From NCBI GenBank assembly GCA_944381495.1, contig CALWLJ010000001.1, forward strand, positions 124,001 to 188,000: a stretch of 64,000 nucleotides of DNA. Reading direction: 5' to 3'. The notes beneath the pieces were generated by a model. The model was not told the DNA's origin and did no database searches. It saw only the letters and a program-made list of their open reading frames with translations. A program made the translations under genes and the position numbers. Positions within the stretch are counted from its first letter, which is position 1. Every line of letters starts with the position of its first letter. Positions 28,052-37,212 of the stretch are shown piece by piece. The stretch is from an uncultured Mediterraneibacter sp. Its GTDB lineage: Bacteria > Bacillota > Clostridia > Lachnospirales > Lachnospiraceae.

Positions 28052-28996
28052 CTACAGATGGATCCGCGTCCCGGTCTTCCCCAGGATCCCGTCCTTTGCT
28101 TTCTCCAGCTGTGTGATCAGCGCCTGGCGTCCCGGCTTTGATTCAGCAAATTCCACGGCGGCCTGCACCTTCGGCAGCATGCTGCCGGGAGCAAAATGCC
28201 CTTGTTCTATGTACTGTCTTGCCTCGGATACTGTAATATCTCCGAGCCATTTTTCATCCGGTTTTCCGAAATTGATAGCGGCCTTTTCTACAGCAGTCAG
28301 TATAATGAGAAAATCGGCGTCCAGTTTCTTTGCAAGAAGACAGCTGGCAAAATCTTTGTCGATCACAGCGCTGGCGCCCTTCAGGTGATTGCCCTGGCGA
28401 GTGACCGGGATGCCGCCGCCTCCGCAGGCGATGACCACATCGCCGGAGTCAACCATGTTGCGGATCGTTCCAATCTCAATAATCTCCTGAGGTTTGGGAG
28501 AGGCGACTACACGGCGGTAGCCCCGTCCCGCGTCTTCTTTCATAATATAATCATATTTCTCGGTCATCAGATCCGCCTGCTCCTTTGTCATGAAACGGCC
28601 GATCGGCTTGGAGGGATGAGCAAATGCGGGATCATCGGGATCTACTCTGACCTGGGTGATCATGGTCGCCACAGGAATATCATCGATCCCTCTGTTTAAG
28701 AGTTCTTCCCGGAGGGCATTCTGCAGGTCATATCCGATATACGCCTGGCTCATGGCAACACAGACGGACAACGGAGTATTGGGCTGCTGAGGATCCTCAT
28801 GGGTGAGCGCGATCATGGCGTTATTCACCATCCCTACCTGTGGACCGTTTCCGTGAGAGATGACAACCTCGCATCCCTCCTGGATCAGATCCACAATGGC
28901 GCGGGAAGTGATCTTTACAGCTTTCATCTGTTCCGGCAGGGTATTGCCCAGGGCGTTTCCGCCCAGGGCGATGACAATACGTTTTTTCTTATCCAT
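28052..28996 (-). CDS. arcC: Carbamate kinase
   Basis: 314 residues. The N-terminal RIVIALGGNALG, SHGNGPQVG, and ACGGGGIPV motifs match carbamate kinases. It transfers phosphate between carbamoyl phosphate and ADP, giving ATP, ammonia and CO2. The ATG follows AAGGAGG. It is the last gene of the minus-strand operon; the YgeW-type transcarbamoylase three positions up is a natural source of carbamoyl phosphate. In E. coli the equivalent in this gene set is YqeA. Confidence 0.95.
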   Translation of the reverse strand: MDKKKRIVIALGGNALGNTLPEQMKAVKITSRAIVDLIQEGCEVVISHGNGPQVGMVNNAMIALTHEDPQQPNTPLSVCVAMSQAYIGYDLQNALREELLNRGIDDIPVATMITQVRVDPDDPAFAHPSKPIGRFMTKEQADLMTEKYDYIMKEDAGRGYRRVVASPKPQEIIEIGTIRNMVDSGDVVIACGGGGIPVTRQGNHLKGASAVIDKDFASCLLAKKLDADFLIILTAVEKAAINFGKPDEKWLGDITVSEARQYIEQGHFAPGSMLPKVQAAVEFAESKPGRQALITQLEKAKDGILGKTGTRIHL

Positions 28997-29014
28997 GGCC
29001 TGCCTCCTTCTGTT

Positions 29015-29398
29015 TTAATCCTCTTTTACGGCAGCAATGGTCTCTACTTCACAGAGTACTCCTTTGGGAAGATCCTTCACAGCAACACAGGAGCGCGCCG
29101 GCTTACCTGTGAAATATTTTGCATATACTTCATTGAATGCTGCAAAATCTCCCATGTCTGCCAGAAAACAAGTGGTTTTTACAACATCTGTAAAGGTTGC
29201 ACCCTGGCTTTCAAGCAGCGCCTGGATATTCTTCATAACCTGCTCTGTCTGTTCCTCGATGGTTGTTCCCACAACCTCACCGGTCTCAGGTGAAAGCGGA
29301 ACCTGTCCGGAGAAGAAGGCGATGCCGTTCAGGATGATTCCCTGTGAGTAAGGTCCGATTGCTGCAGGTGCGTTTTTAGTCTCAACATATTTTAACAT
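29015..29398 (-). CDS. ridA: RidA-family enamine/imine deaminase
   Basis: 127 residues, the standard RidA length. ARSCVAV carries the conserved Arg that binds the substrate carboxylate, and the C-terminus has CEVETIA with the conserved Glu. RidA hydrolyses 2-aminoacrylate and similar enamines released by PLP lyases. DpaL, three genes upstream in the same operon, makes exactly such an intermediate, so its presence here is chemically sensible. A GGAGG-like site precedes the ATG; arcC begins 18 bases further on. Confidence 0.93.
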   Translation of the reverse strand: MLKYVETKNAPAAIGPYSQGIILNGIAFFSGQVPLSPETGEVVGTTIEEQTEQVMKNIQALLESQGATFTDVVKTTCFLADMGDFAAFNEVYAKYFTGKPARSCVAVKDLPKGVLCEVETIAAVKED

Positions 29399-29497
29399 TT
29401 TTGTATACCTCCGATGTAAATATTATAATTTCTTTTCTAAATCATTTGTTTTATCCGAGTGAAATAAATGTCGGATCTGTTGCCCGGTCCCGCTGAT

Positions 29498-30691
29498 TTA
29501 TTTGAAAATCCTGGGAGTGGATCTTTCCTCCAGTTTTTTGAGGATATCAGCAGGATCTGCAAATTTTGCAAGGAAGATCATAGCCGCGATGATGTATGGC
29601 TTGTAGCTTGCTTCTTTGTACAGCGGATCTCTGTAGCGGTCAAATACGCTTGCGTCCACTTCTCCTTCCTCACAGCTGACGCCCGTGATATCAGCCGGCA
29701 GACAGTGCATATAGAGAGCCTTTCCGTCTTTTGTCGTCTTCATCAGCTCTTCCGTACATGCCCAGTCTTTGTGCAGGGCGTTCTGAGCTAACAGCTCTTT
29801 CTCCAGTTCCTTGATGCCGTCGAAGTCGCCGTTGCCGTACAGTTCGGTACGTTTCTCCATTGCCGCAAAGGGAGCCCAGCTCTTGGGATATACGATATCC
29901 GCATCTTTGAATGCTTCAGCCATGCTGTTGGTCTTTGAGAAGGATCCGCCGGATTTCTTCGCGTTCTCAGCAGCCACAGCCTCTACTTCCGGGAATACCT
30001 CGTATCCTTCCGGATGAGCCAGTACCACATCCATACCGAAACGGGTCATCAGTCCGATGATACCCTGGGGAACGGAGAGTGGTTTGCCGTAGGAGGGAGA
30101 GTATGCCCATGACATGGCGATCTTCTTGCCCTTCAGGTTCTCAACTCCGCCAAACTCATGGATGATGTGGAGCATATCAGCCATTGCCTGCGTGGGGTGG
30201 TCGATATCGCACTGCAGATTTACAAGAGTAGGCTTCTGCTCCAGGATGCCGTCCTTATTTCCCTGTGTCACGGCGTCAACTACTTCATGCATATAGGCAT
30301 TTCCCTTGCCGATATACATATCGTCGCGGATACCGATCACATCAGCCATGAAAGAGATCATGTTGGCTGTCTCACGGACAGTCTCACCATGTGCAACCTG
30401 GGATTTCCCTTCGTCCAGATCCTGCACCTCAAGACCGAGCAGGTTGCAGGCAGAAGCAAAGGAGAAGCGGGTGCGGGTGGAGTTGTCGCGGAAAAGAGAA
30501 ATGCCGAGGCCGCTTTCGAATACCTTTGTGGAAATATTGTTTTCTCTCATATAGCGGAGTGCGTCTGCAACAGTGAAGACTGCCTCGATCTCATCATCCG
30601 TCTTCTCCCATGTCAGGAAAAAGTCCCCGTTGTACATGTCTTTAAAATTCAGGGAGTTCAGCTTATCGATATAGTCCTGTAATGTTTTCAT
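29498..30691 (-). CDS. ygeW: Knotted carbamoyltransferase, YgeW family
   Basis: 397 residues, close to YgeW and longer than ordinary OTCs. The carbamoyl-phosphate motif is DNSTRTRFSFASA, and the second-domain motif is MHCLPAD. The YgeW group belongs to the knotted transcarbamoylases; its natural acceptor is not firmly established. In this context it may run in the phosphorolytic direction, freeing carbamoyl phosphate from a ureido product of purine breakdown for carbamate kinase. An AGGAGG site precedes the ATG. A 6-bp hairpin ATCCGA/TCGGAT lies between ridA and this gene (29454-29477). Confidence 0.92.
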   Translation of the reverse strand: MKTLQDYIDKLNSLNFKDMYNGDFFLTWEKTDDEIEAVFTVADALRYMRENNISTKVFESGLGISLFRDNSTRTRFSFASACNLLGLEVQDLDEGKSQVAHGETVRETANMISFMADVIGIRDDMYIGKGNAYMHEVVDAVTQGNKDGILEQKPTLVNLQCDIDHPTQAMADMLHIIHEFGGVENLKGKKIAMSWAYSPSYGKPLSVPQGIIGLMTRFGMDVVLAHPEGYEVFPEVEAVAAENAKKSGGSFSKTNSMAEAFKDADIVYPKSWAPFAAMEKRTELYGNGDFDGIKELEKELLAQNALHKDWACTEELMKTTKDGKALYMHCLPADITGVSCEEGEVDASVFDRYRDPLYKEASYKPYIIAAMIFLAKFADPADILKKLEERSTPRIFK

Positions 30692-30736
30692 AGTTTTTTA
30701 TCCTCCTATTGATCCTGTTTTCGCTTTGATAAGTGT

Positions 30737-32047
30737 CTATTCGCAATAGCATCCCGGCAGTGCTGCGTAAACAGCTGCACAGGTTACAAGATCCTGTTTC
30801 CACGTCTTTTCATTGGGCGCGTGTGCCTGTGCCTCGGCCCCCGGACCGAAACCGATGCAGGGGATCCCGTTTCTTCCCATGATGGACACTCCGTTAGTAG
30901 AGAAAGTCCACTTATCGGTAAGGGGACGGCTCTGGCGCATTTCCAGCGTCTCTTCTGCACCGATCCTCTTGTCGCCGTACAGAGAAGTATAAGCTTTCTC
31001 GAGAGCTTTTGTAACCTTGTGATCTTTAGGGATCGCCCAGGTGGGGAAGTAGCACTCGATCTCGTATACGCATCCGGTATAGGACGGGCGGTCATAATTG
31101 TACATGGATACAACCACGTCATCGCCGTATTTTTTTACATTGGGCAGGGCACGGATCTCATCCAGACAACTCTCCCAGGTCTCGCCGAATGTCATGCGGC
31201 GGTCAAGTGATACGGCACAGGAGTCAGCCACCGCGCAGCGGCTGGGCGATGTGTAGAAGATCTGGGAAACTGTCACCGTACCTCTTCCAAGGAAACGGGC
31301 TTCCTCCCAGTCGGGATTGTATTTGGGATTCAGCATTTTTACAAGTCCTTTGATTTCCGTGTCATCTGCGTCGTCGTTCTCATTAAGAGCACGCACGTCC
31401 TGGAGAATATCTGCCATCTTGTAGATGGCGTTGTCGCCTCTCTCGGGTGCGGAGCCGTGGCAGGAGACGCCTTTTACATCGATACGGATCTCCATACGTC
31501 CGCGCTGTCCGCGGTAAATGCCGCCGTCAGTGGGCTCTGTAGATACAACGAATTCCGGACGGATCTTGTCCTCGTTGATAATGTACTGCCAGCACAGACC
31601 GTCGCAGTCTTCTTCCTGAACAGTTCCAACGACCATGATCTTATACCCTTCCGGAATCAGGTCCAGATCCTTCATGATCCGGGCGCCGTACACAGCGGAT
31701 ACAAGGCCTCCGCACTGGTCGGATACACCGCGGCCGCCGATCTCGGTGTCATTTTCATACCCCTCATAGGGATCGAAGGTCCAGTTGTCAATGTTTCCGA
31801 TTCCTACGGTATCGATGTGAGCGTCATAGGCGATGATCTTGTCTCCGGTGCCCATATAGCCGATGACATTTCCCTGAGGATCGATAATGACTTCGTCAAA
31901 GTCCAGTTTCTTCATCTCCGCCGCGATGGTCTCGATATGGGCTTTTTCATCGCAGCTTTCCCCCGGATTTCTTACAATGGCGCGCAGAAAAGCGTTCATA
32001 TCTTTCCCGTAGTTTTGAGCGGCATCTTTGATCTTGTTCAAATCCAT
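30737..32047 (-). CDS. ygeY: YgeY-type selenium-metabolism-linked M20 hydrolase
   Basis: 436 residues of the M20 (ArgE/DapE) family. Metal ligands are seen at [18 protein letters not shown] and [11 protein letters not shown], the last holding the catalytic Glu pair, with a C-terminal [14 protein letters not shown] histidine. It should hydrolyse an amide or ureido bond; the precise substrate is unknown. The family is defined by co-occurrence with selenium-dependent Mo hydroxylases, as here. It sits between dpaL and ygeW with short gaps (54 and 45 bases). Confidence 0.92.
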   Translation of the reverse strand: MDLNKIKDAAQNYGKDMNAFLRAIVRNPGESCDEKAHIETIAAEMKKLDFDEVIIDPQGNVIGYMGTGDKIIAYDAHIDTVGIGNIDNWTFDPYEGYENDTEIGGRGVSDQCGGLVSAVYGARIMKDLDLIPEGYKIMVVGTVQEEDCDGLCWQYIINEDKIRPEFVVSTEPTDGGIYRGQRGRMEIRIDVKGVSCHGSAPERGDNAIYKMADILQDVRALNENDDADDTEIKGLVKMLNPKYNPDWEEARFLGRGTVTVSQIFYTSPSRCAVADSCAVSLDRRMTFGETWESCLDEIRALPNVKKYGDDVVVSMYNYDRPSYTGCVYEIECYFPTWAIPKDHKVTKALEKAYTSLYGDKRIGAEETLEMRQSRPLTDKWTFSTNGVSIMGRNGIPCIGFGPGAEAQAHAPNEKTWKQDLVTCAAVYAALPGCYCE

Positions 32048-32101
32048 TTTTTCCTCTCCTTTATATATGTATGGTCTCGTTGAAATTGTTACCTTATGAT
32101 A

Positions 32102-33307
32102 TTATCTGTCATTCCCATCCCAGACGATGGATTCGTATCTTTCCGGATCGGTGTCGCCCTCTGTTGAGAAGAGCAGGACTTTTGAACTCTCATCCAGTCC
32201 AAGGTGTTCCCGCAGCGGCTTGTATTCATCCATGGTCATGATGCATGCCAGAGTTCCGAAAGGCGCGGCCCCTGACTCGCCGGATGTAACCGGCTGATCC
32301 CCTTTCACCGGAGCTGCCAGCATACGCATTCCTTTTGCCGCAGCCCAGTCGGGAGTGGAGATAAATGTATCTACATGGTTTTTCAGAATATCCCAGGAAA
32401 TAGTATTGGGTTCGCCGCAGGCAAGGCCGGCCATGATCGTCACCATATCTCCGTCAACAATGCGGATATTGCCGTCTCCGGCACATGCTCCTTTGTACAG
32501 ACATGCCGCTGCTGACGCTTCTACTACTACGACTTTCGGAGGATCCTCCGGATAGCGGTTGGCGAAGTATCCCTGTACTGCTCCCGCCAGGGATCCTACG
32601 CCGGCCTGGATAAACACATGCGTAGGACGTCCGCATCCGTATTCTTCCAGCTGTTCGTCAGCCTCCATGGCCATTGTTCCATACCCCTGCATGATCCAGG
32701 AAGGAATTTCTTCATATCCGTCCCAGGCCGTGTCCTGGACCATGACGCCGTTTTCTGTTTTCTCTGCCATGGCGTTGGCCATGCGGACACATTCATCGTA
32801 ATTATATTCTTCGATGGTTGCCTGCGCGCCTTCGGCGAGGATGTTGTTCAGTCTTGTCTGTGTGCTGCCCTTGGGCATGAGGACCACTGCTTTCTGTCCC
32901 AGCTTGTTGGCGGCCCATGCAACGCCCCTTCCGTGGTTACCGTCGGTAGCGGTAAAGAAAGTCGCCTGGCCGAATTCCTTTTTCAGTTCATCGGAGGTCA
33001 GTACACTGTAAGGGAGCTCCGAAACGTCTTTGCCGGTCTGCTTCGCGATATATCTGGCCATTGCGAAGGATCCGCCCAGAACTTTGAAAGCGTTCAATCC
33101 GAATCGGTAAGACTCGTCCTTTACATAGACTTCTCCAAGTCCCAGCCGGGCTGCCATGTGATCCAGCTTTGCCAGCGGCGTGACAGAATACTGTGGAAAG
33201 CTCTCGTGGAAGGTTCTTGCCTTGCGGACCTGATCAAGTCCCATGATCTTCAGATTCGCATCATCTGTTTTCGGCATGTTGTTCACTGCCCATTTGATTG
33301 TATCCAT
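32102..33307 (-). CDS. dpaL: Diaminopropionate ammonia-lyase
   Basis: 401-residue fold-type II PLP enzyme (YgeX). The Schiff-base lysine is in RFGLNAFKVLGGSFA, and the phosphate-binding region is TATDGNHGRGVAWAA. The C-terminal SGAAPFGTLA stretch is also typical. It converts 2,3-diaminopropionate to pyruvate and two ammonia through 2-aminoacrylate. In urate-degrading anaerobes the gene is part of the inducible cluster; here it follows the operon's regulator by 26 bases. RidA in the same operon would clear the enamine. Confidence 0.95.
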   Translation of the reverse strand: MDTIKWAVNNMPKTDDANLKIMGLDQVRKARTFHESFPQYSVTPLAKLDHMAARLGLGEVYVKDESYRFGLNAFKVLGGSFAMARYIAKQTGKDVSELPYSVLTSDELKKEFGQATFFTATDGNHGRGVAWAANKLGQKAVVLMPKGSTQTRLNNILAEGAQATIEEYNYDECVRMANAMAEKTENGVMVQDTAWDGYEEIPSWIMQGYGTMAMEADEQLEEYGCGRPTHVFIQAGVGSLAGAVQGYFANRYPEDPPKVVVVEASAAACLYKGACAGDGNIRIVDGDMVTIMAGLACGEPNTISWDILKNHVDTFISTPDWAAAKGMRMLAAPVKGDQPVTSGESGAAPFGTLACIMTMDEYKPLREHLGLDESSKVLLFSTEGDTDPERYESIVWDGNDR

Positions 33308-33333
33308 TTTTCTTTAACCTCCTTATATAATAT

Positions 33334-33984
33334 TTATCCCTTGTCCATATAACTGTATAGTGTAAATTTGGATATTCCCAGCAGAGAAGAGACCTTGTCT
33401 CCGGACTTTGTGATGAGAAAAGCGCCGGCATTGTTCAGATACTGTACAACAGCCACTTTGTCGTCCTTGTTCATCAGCGCTACGGGCTTTCCGACTTCAG
33501 CAATAGCCTGATCGATCAGCTGATCCAGCAGTTCGTTTACATTATGCGTGATCTTTCTCGGCGGAGAGCCGGCGGAGCGGATTCCGGACTGCTGTTCCTG
33601 TTCCGTCTTGATCAGATCACGGACGGTGTTCTCTACGGCCAGCAGGGGGGTGATGTCATAATTCAGAGAGAAAATATAGGCGATCCGCCCTGTCTCATTC
33701 CGGATGTACATGGTGCTTGACTTCAGGATCCTGCCGTCATCGGCCTTGGTAAGGTAGGCCAGCCTGTCTTTTACTTTCGAGGGATCACTTCGGAGTGTCT
33801 CCAGAACAATGCCGGAAGGGCCGTCGCCTGCTTTCCGGTCTGATACGTGACCGTTTTCGATATACACGATGGAACTGTCCAGATCCTTCCCGGTCAGGTC
33901 GTGGATGACTACTTCGCAGGAACTGCCGAACTGAACAGCAAGGCCGTGGGCCAGCTGTTTGAGAAAATCGAGCTGCTGATACAT
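33334..33984 (-). CDS. YheO-like PAS / HTH_22 transcriptional regulator
   Basis: 216 residues. The N-terminal YheO-type PAS domain spans about residues 5-115, with FGSSCEVVIHDL and MYIRNETGRIAYIFSLNYD. A C-terminal HTH_22 DNA-binding domain follows about residue 145, with the helix pair NNAGAFLITKSGDKVSSLLGISKFTLYSY. Relatives (DauR, YheO) control amino-acid or nitrogen catabolism. It is the first gene of the minus operon and faces the divergent ssnA operon, so it is the best candidate for sensing a purine-derived signal and binding the 34110-34144 boxes. That role is inferred. Confidence 0.88.
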   Translation of the reverse strand: MYQQLDFLKQLAHGLAVQFGSSCEVVIHDLTGKDLDSSIVYIENGHVSDRKAGDGPSGIVLETLRSDPSKVKDRLAYLTKADDGRILKSSTMYIRNETGRIAYIFSLNYDITPLLAVENTVRDLIKTEQEQQSGIRSAGSPPRKITHNVNELLDQLIDQAIAEVGKPVALMNKDDKVAVVQYLNNAGAFLITKSGDKVSSLLGISKFTLYSYMDKG

Positions 33985-34073
33985 TTACTCACCTGCCATT
34001 TCAAGAATTCCCGGATTTCGGGGGAGTGTCAGTTGATGGAAAACGGAGTCTGCTGTTCCGCATCCCTAAACCC

Positions 34074-34101
34074 ATCATAGCATAAAAAAAGTAAGAGTCA
34101 A
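34074..34101 (-). promoter_or_regulatory. Sigma-A promoter of the regulator-dpaL-arcC operon
   Basis: On the minus strand, TTGACT (34096-34101), a 16-base spacer and TATGAT (34074-34079), about 90 bases ahead of the regulator's ATG. Confidence 0.65.
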
Positions 34102-34109
34102 TAGTTTTT

Positions 34110-34144
34110 CTAAAAAATTTTTAGGTGTACTAAAAAATATTTAG
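34110..34144. promoter_or_regulatory. Tandem operator in the divergent control region
   Basis: Two near-palindromic 15-mers, CTAAAAAATTTTTAG (34110-34124) and CTAAAAAATATTTAG (34130-34144), are separated by GTGTA, so their centres are 20 bp apart (about two helical turns). They lie midway between the two divergent -35 boxes, at about -50 and -70 from each predicted start. That suits an activator serving both operons. Confidence 0.65.
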
Positions 34145-34152
34145 AATCTTTG

Positions 34153-34181
34153 TTGCATTTATGCACTATTAATGGTATTCT
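34153..34181 (+). promoter_or_regulatory. Sigma-A promoter of the ssnA-xdh operon
   Basis: TTGCAT (34153-34158), a 17-base spacer and TATTCT (34176-34181), leaving a leader of about 100 bases before ssnA. Confidence 0.65.
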
Positions 34182-34287
34182 ATAAGAAATAGTTGGGATT
34201 CATATGCGAAATGTACAGAAATTCATGCCGTCAGCGCCGGACGGAAGGAGCATTTCAGGTGAAAATTACAAGAAAAGGAGAGGAAAA

Positions 34288-35625
34288 ATGCTGATCTTAG
34301 GAAATGGAAGAGTCATTACAAGAGACGAAGAGAGGCCTTTCATCGAGAATGGAGCAGTTGCCATTGACGGAGCCTCGATCTGCCGGGTGGGAACAGATGA
34401 AGAAATCCGCGCAGCGTATCCTCATGAGGCGTATATTGATGCCAAGGGCGGCCTGATCATGCCCGCGTTTATCAATGTACACGAGCACATTTACAGTGCA
34501 TTTGCAAGAGGACTTTCTGTGAAGGGATATGACCCGAAGGGATTCCTGGACATCCTGGACGGGATGTGGTGGACGATCGACAGGAACCTTACCCTTCACG
34601 ACACTTATCTGAGCGCTATGGCTACCTATATTGACTGCATCAGGAACGGAGTAACGACTGTGTTTGACCACCATGCCAGTTTCGGTTCTATACGCGGTTC
34701 TCTTTTCGAGATCGAGAAGGCAGCGAAGGAGACAGGCGTAAGATCCTGCCTGTGTTATGAAATTTCAGACAGGGACGGCATGGACAAAGCAAGAGAGTCT
34801 GTGATGGAAAATGCGGAGTTTATCCGTCATGCCCTGCAGGATGACTCAGGGATGATCGCCGGGATGATGGGAATGCATGCTCAGTTTACTATCTCTGATG
34901 AGACGATGGAACTGGCCGCTGCAAACAAACCTGACGGAGTGGGCTATCATATTCATGTGGCGGAGGGAATCGAGGATCTGCATCATTGTCTGAGGACTTA
35001 CGGCAAGCGGATCGTGGACCGGCTGATGGACCACGGGATCCTGGGAGAGAAGACACTGCTGGGGCACTGCATCTATATTAATCCTCATGAGATGGATCTG
35101 ATCCGGGATACGGACACCATGGTAGTGCATAACCCGGAGTCCAACATGGGCAATGCCTGCGGATGTCCTCCCACCATGGAAATGGTTCACAGAGGGATTC
35201 TGACCGGACTTGGCACAGACGGGTATACCCATGACATGATGGAGTCCTTCAAGGTGGCTAATGTGCTGCACAAGCATCATCTCTGCGACCCCAACGCAGC
35301 CTGGTCCGAGGTGCCGAAGATGCTATTTGAGAATAATGCGAAGATAGCGGGGAGATATTTTAAGCAGCCGCTGGGCGTGCTGAAGGAAGGCGCTGCCGGG
35401 GATGTGATCATTGTGGATTATGATCCGCTTACTCCTATGAATGAAAGTAATATCAACGGACATCTTGTATTCGGCGTGACGGGACATGATGTTGTGACTA
35501 CTGTGGCGGCAGGAAAAGTTCTTATGAAAGACCGGAGAATGACAGCTATTGATGAGGAGAAGATCATGGCGGACTGCAGACAGGCTGCAGCTGAACTTGC
35601 GAAACGGATCAACAGCGGAAGATGA
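34288..35625 (+). CDS. ssnA: SsnA-type aminohydrolase
   Basis: 445-residue amidohydrolase-superfamily protein. Metal and catalytic motifs: PAFINVHEHIYSAFARG, HIHVAEG, LGHCIYIN and GLGTDGYTHDM. The family (putative aminohydrolase SsnA) marks selenium-dependent Mo hydroxylase clusters and probably deaminates or opens a purine-derived ring; the substrate is unproven. The ATG at 34288 follows GGAGAGG. The longer in-frame start at 34204 lies close to the predicted transcription start and lacks a ribosome site. It is the first gene of the plus-strand operon. Confidence 0.92.
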   Translation: MLILGNGRVITRDEERPFIENGAVAIDGASICRVGTDEEIRAAYPHEAYIDAKGGLIMPAFINVHEHIYSAFARGLSVKGYDPKGFLDILDGMWWTIDRNLTLHDTYLSAMATYIDCIRNGVTTVFDHHASFGSIRGSLFEIEKAAKETGVRSCLCYEISDRDGMDKARESVMENAEFIRHALQDDSGMIAGMMGMHAQFTISDETMELAAANKPDGVGYHIHVAEGIEDLHHCLRTYGKRIVDRLMDHGILGEKTLLGHCIYINPHEMDLIRDTDTMVVHNPESNMGNACGCPPTMEMVHRGILTGLGTDGYTHDMMESFKVANVLHKHHLCDPNAAWSEVPKMLFENNAKIAGRYFKQPLGVLKEGAAGDVIIVDYDPLTPMNESNINGHLVFGVTGHDVVTTVAAGKVLMKDRRMTAIDEEKIMADCRQAAAELAKRINSGR

Positions 35626-35707
35626 CCGGAGTGGAACATGATGACAGAGAGGCAGAAAGGGGAACCTTTGGCTGCCTGCCATATAATACAGAAAGGAATC
35701 ATAAAAA

Positions 35708-37138
35708 ATGAGCGGAAAAAAGACAGCGAAAGATAATTCGGAATTATTTAAATGGAATGGCAATCCGTCCGTCGGACAGATCCTTCCTCTTGCTGCCCAG
35801 CATGTACTGGCGGCTGTAGTCGGATGTGTAACCCCGGCTATTCTGGTGGCGAACGCTGCCAACAATGCGGGAGGCAATGTAGATATGGGCATGCTTATAC
35901 AGGTATCGCTTGTATTTGCGGCTCTGTCCACACTCCTCCAGTTATATGGGGCCAGGCTCAAGCTGGGATCCGGACTGCCTGTCATCATCGGAGTCAGCTT
36001 TGCCTATGTACCTACCATGACTGCCATAGCAGCCCAGGCGAAGAATGTGGATACGATCTTCGGAGCTATGGTCATCGGCGGTGTAGTTGCTATTCTGGTA
36101 GGATTGTTTATACGTCAGATCCGGAAAGTATTCCCGCCCCTTGTCATCGGAACTGTGATCCTTGCCATCGGTCTGTCTCTGTACAGTACGGCAGTGAATT
36201 ATATGGCAGGTAATTCTTCCAATACATATGATGTTGTCGTAACACAGCAGGGAAAGACAGAGGCGCTTGTATACGGCTCCTGGCAGAACTGGTTCGTGGC
36301 TTTTGTTACGCTGCTTATTGTTGTTCTGCTGAACCATTATGGGAAAGGACTTTTCAAGCTGGCGTCCATCCTGATCGGACTGATCTGCGGATATGTGGTG
36401 GCTCTCTGCTTCGGCATGGTGGATTTTTCCACCTTGTCAGGCGCGGGCTGGTTCCAGATCCCCATGCCTCTTGCATTTGGAATGAAGTTTGATATTTCCG
36501 CGATCCTTCCTCTGGCGATCCTGTTCCTTGTCAACTCCATCCAGGCCATGGGAGATTTTTCCGCCACAACAACCGGCGGCATGGACCGGCTTCCCACAGA
36601 CGATGAGCTGAACGGCGGCATCATCGGATACGGCGTCAGCAACATGATCGGCGCTTTCTTCGGATGTCCTCCTACCGCTACATACAGTCAGAATGTAGGT
36701 ATCGTGGGATCAACGAGAGTTGTTTCAAGAAAGGTGTTCTCTGTAGCGGCAGTGATCCTTTTGATTGCCGGCCTGATCCCCAAGTTCTCCGCCCTGCTCA
36801 GGACCATTCCCCAGTGCGTACTTGGCGGAGCGGTGGCTTCCGTGTTCGCGTCCATTGCCATGACCGGGATCAAGCTTCTTGTTACCGAGAAACTGACCTA
36901 CAGAAATACGACAGTTGCGGGACTTGCCATTGCCATCGGCATGGGAGTTTCCTTAAATGACGGCTGTCTGAACCAGATGTCTGAGAGCATCCACGGCGCG
37001 CTGAACATGAGCATGAGCCTGGAGAGCTTCCAGTCTATCATCAACAATACATTTGCTTCGTCTCCCGTGGTGCTGGCCACGATCTTCGCGGTGATCCTGA
37101 ACCTGATTCTGCCGAAAGACAAAAAAGACGGAGAGTAA
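35708..37138 (+). CDS. NCS2-family xanthine/urate permease
   Basis: 476 residues with about 12-14 hydrophobic segments in the NCS2 (nucleobase-ascorbate) pattern. ILPLAAQHVLAAVVG opens the transport core. The signature near residue 290 contains SIQAMGDFSATT, and GVSNMIGAFFGCPPTATYSQNVG follows (fragment GCPPTATYSQNVG). By family it is a proton-coupled importer of xanthine, uric acid or uracil; the surrounding genes favour urate or xanthine. AAGGAA precedes the ATG. It lies between ssnA and ygfK in the same direction. Confidence 0.92.
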   Translation: MSGKKTAKDNSELFKWNGNPSVGQILPLAAQHVLAAVVGCVTPAILVANAANNAGGNVDMGMLIQVSLVFAALSTLLQLYGARLKLGSGLPVIIGVSFAYVPTMTAIAAQAKNVDTIFGAMVIGGVVAILVGLFIRQIRKVFPPLVIGTVILAIGLSLYSTAVNYMAGNSSNTYDVVVTQQGKTEALVYGSWQNWFVAFVTLLIVVLLNHYGKGLFKLASILIGLICGYVVALCFGMVDFSTLSGAGWFQIPMPLAFGMKFDISAILPLAILFLVNSIQAMGDFSATTTGGMDRLPTDDELNGGIIGYGVSNMIGAFFGCPPTATYSQNVGIVGSTRVVSRKVFSVAAVILLIAGLIPKFSALLRTIPQCVLGGAVASVFASIAMTGIKLLVTEKLTYRNTTVAGLAIAIGMGVSLNDGCLNQMSESIHGALNMSMSLESFQSIINNTFASSPVVLATIFAVILNLILPKDKKDGE

Positions 37139-37212
37139 AACGAAAAGTGAGCCGACAGCGGCGGTCATGCGCCGCCGCTTTTTGCAAATTGTTCCGAGAC
37201 AGGAGGATAAAT

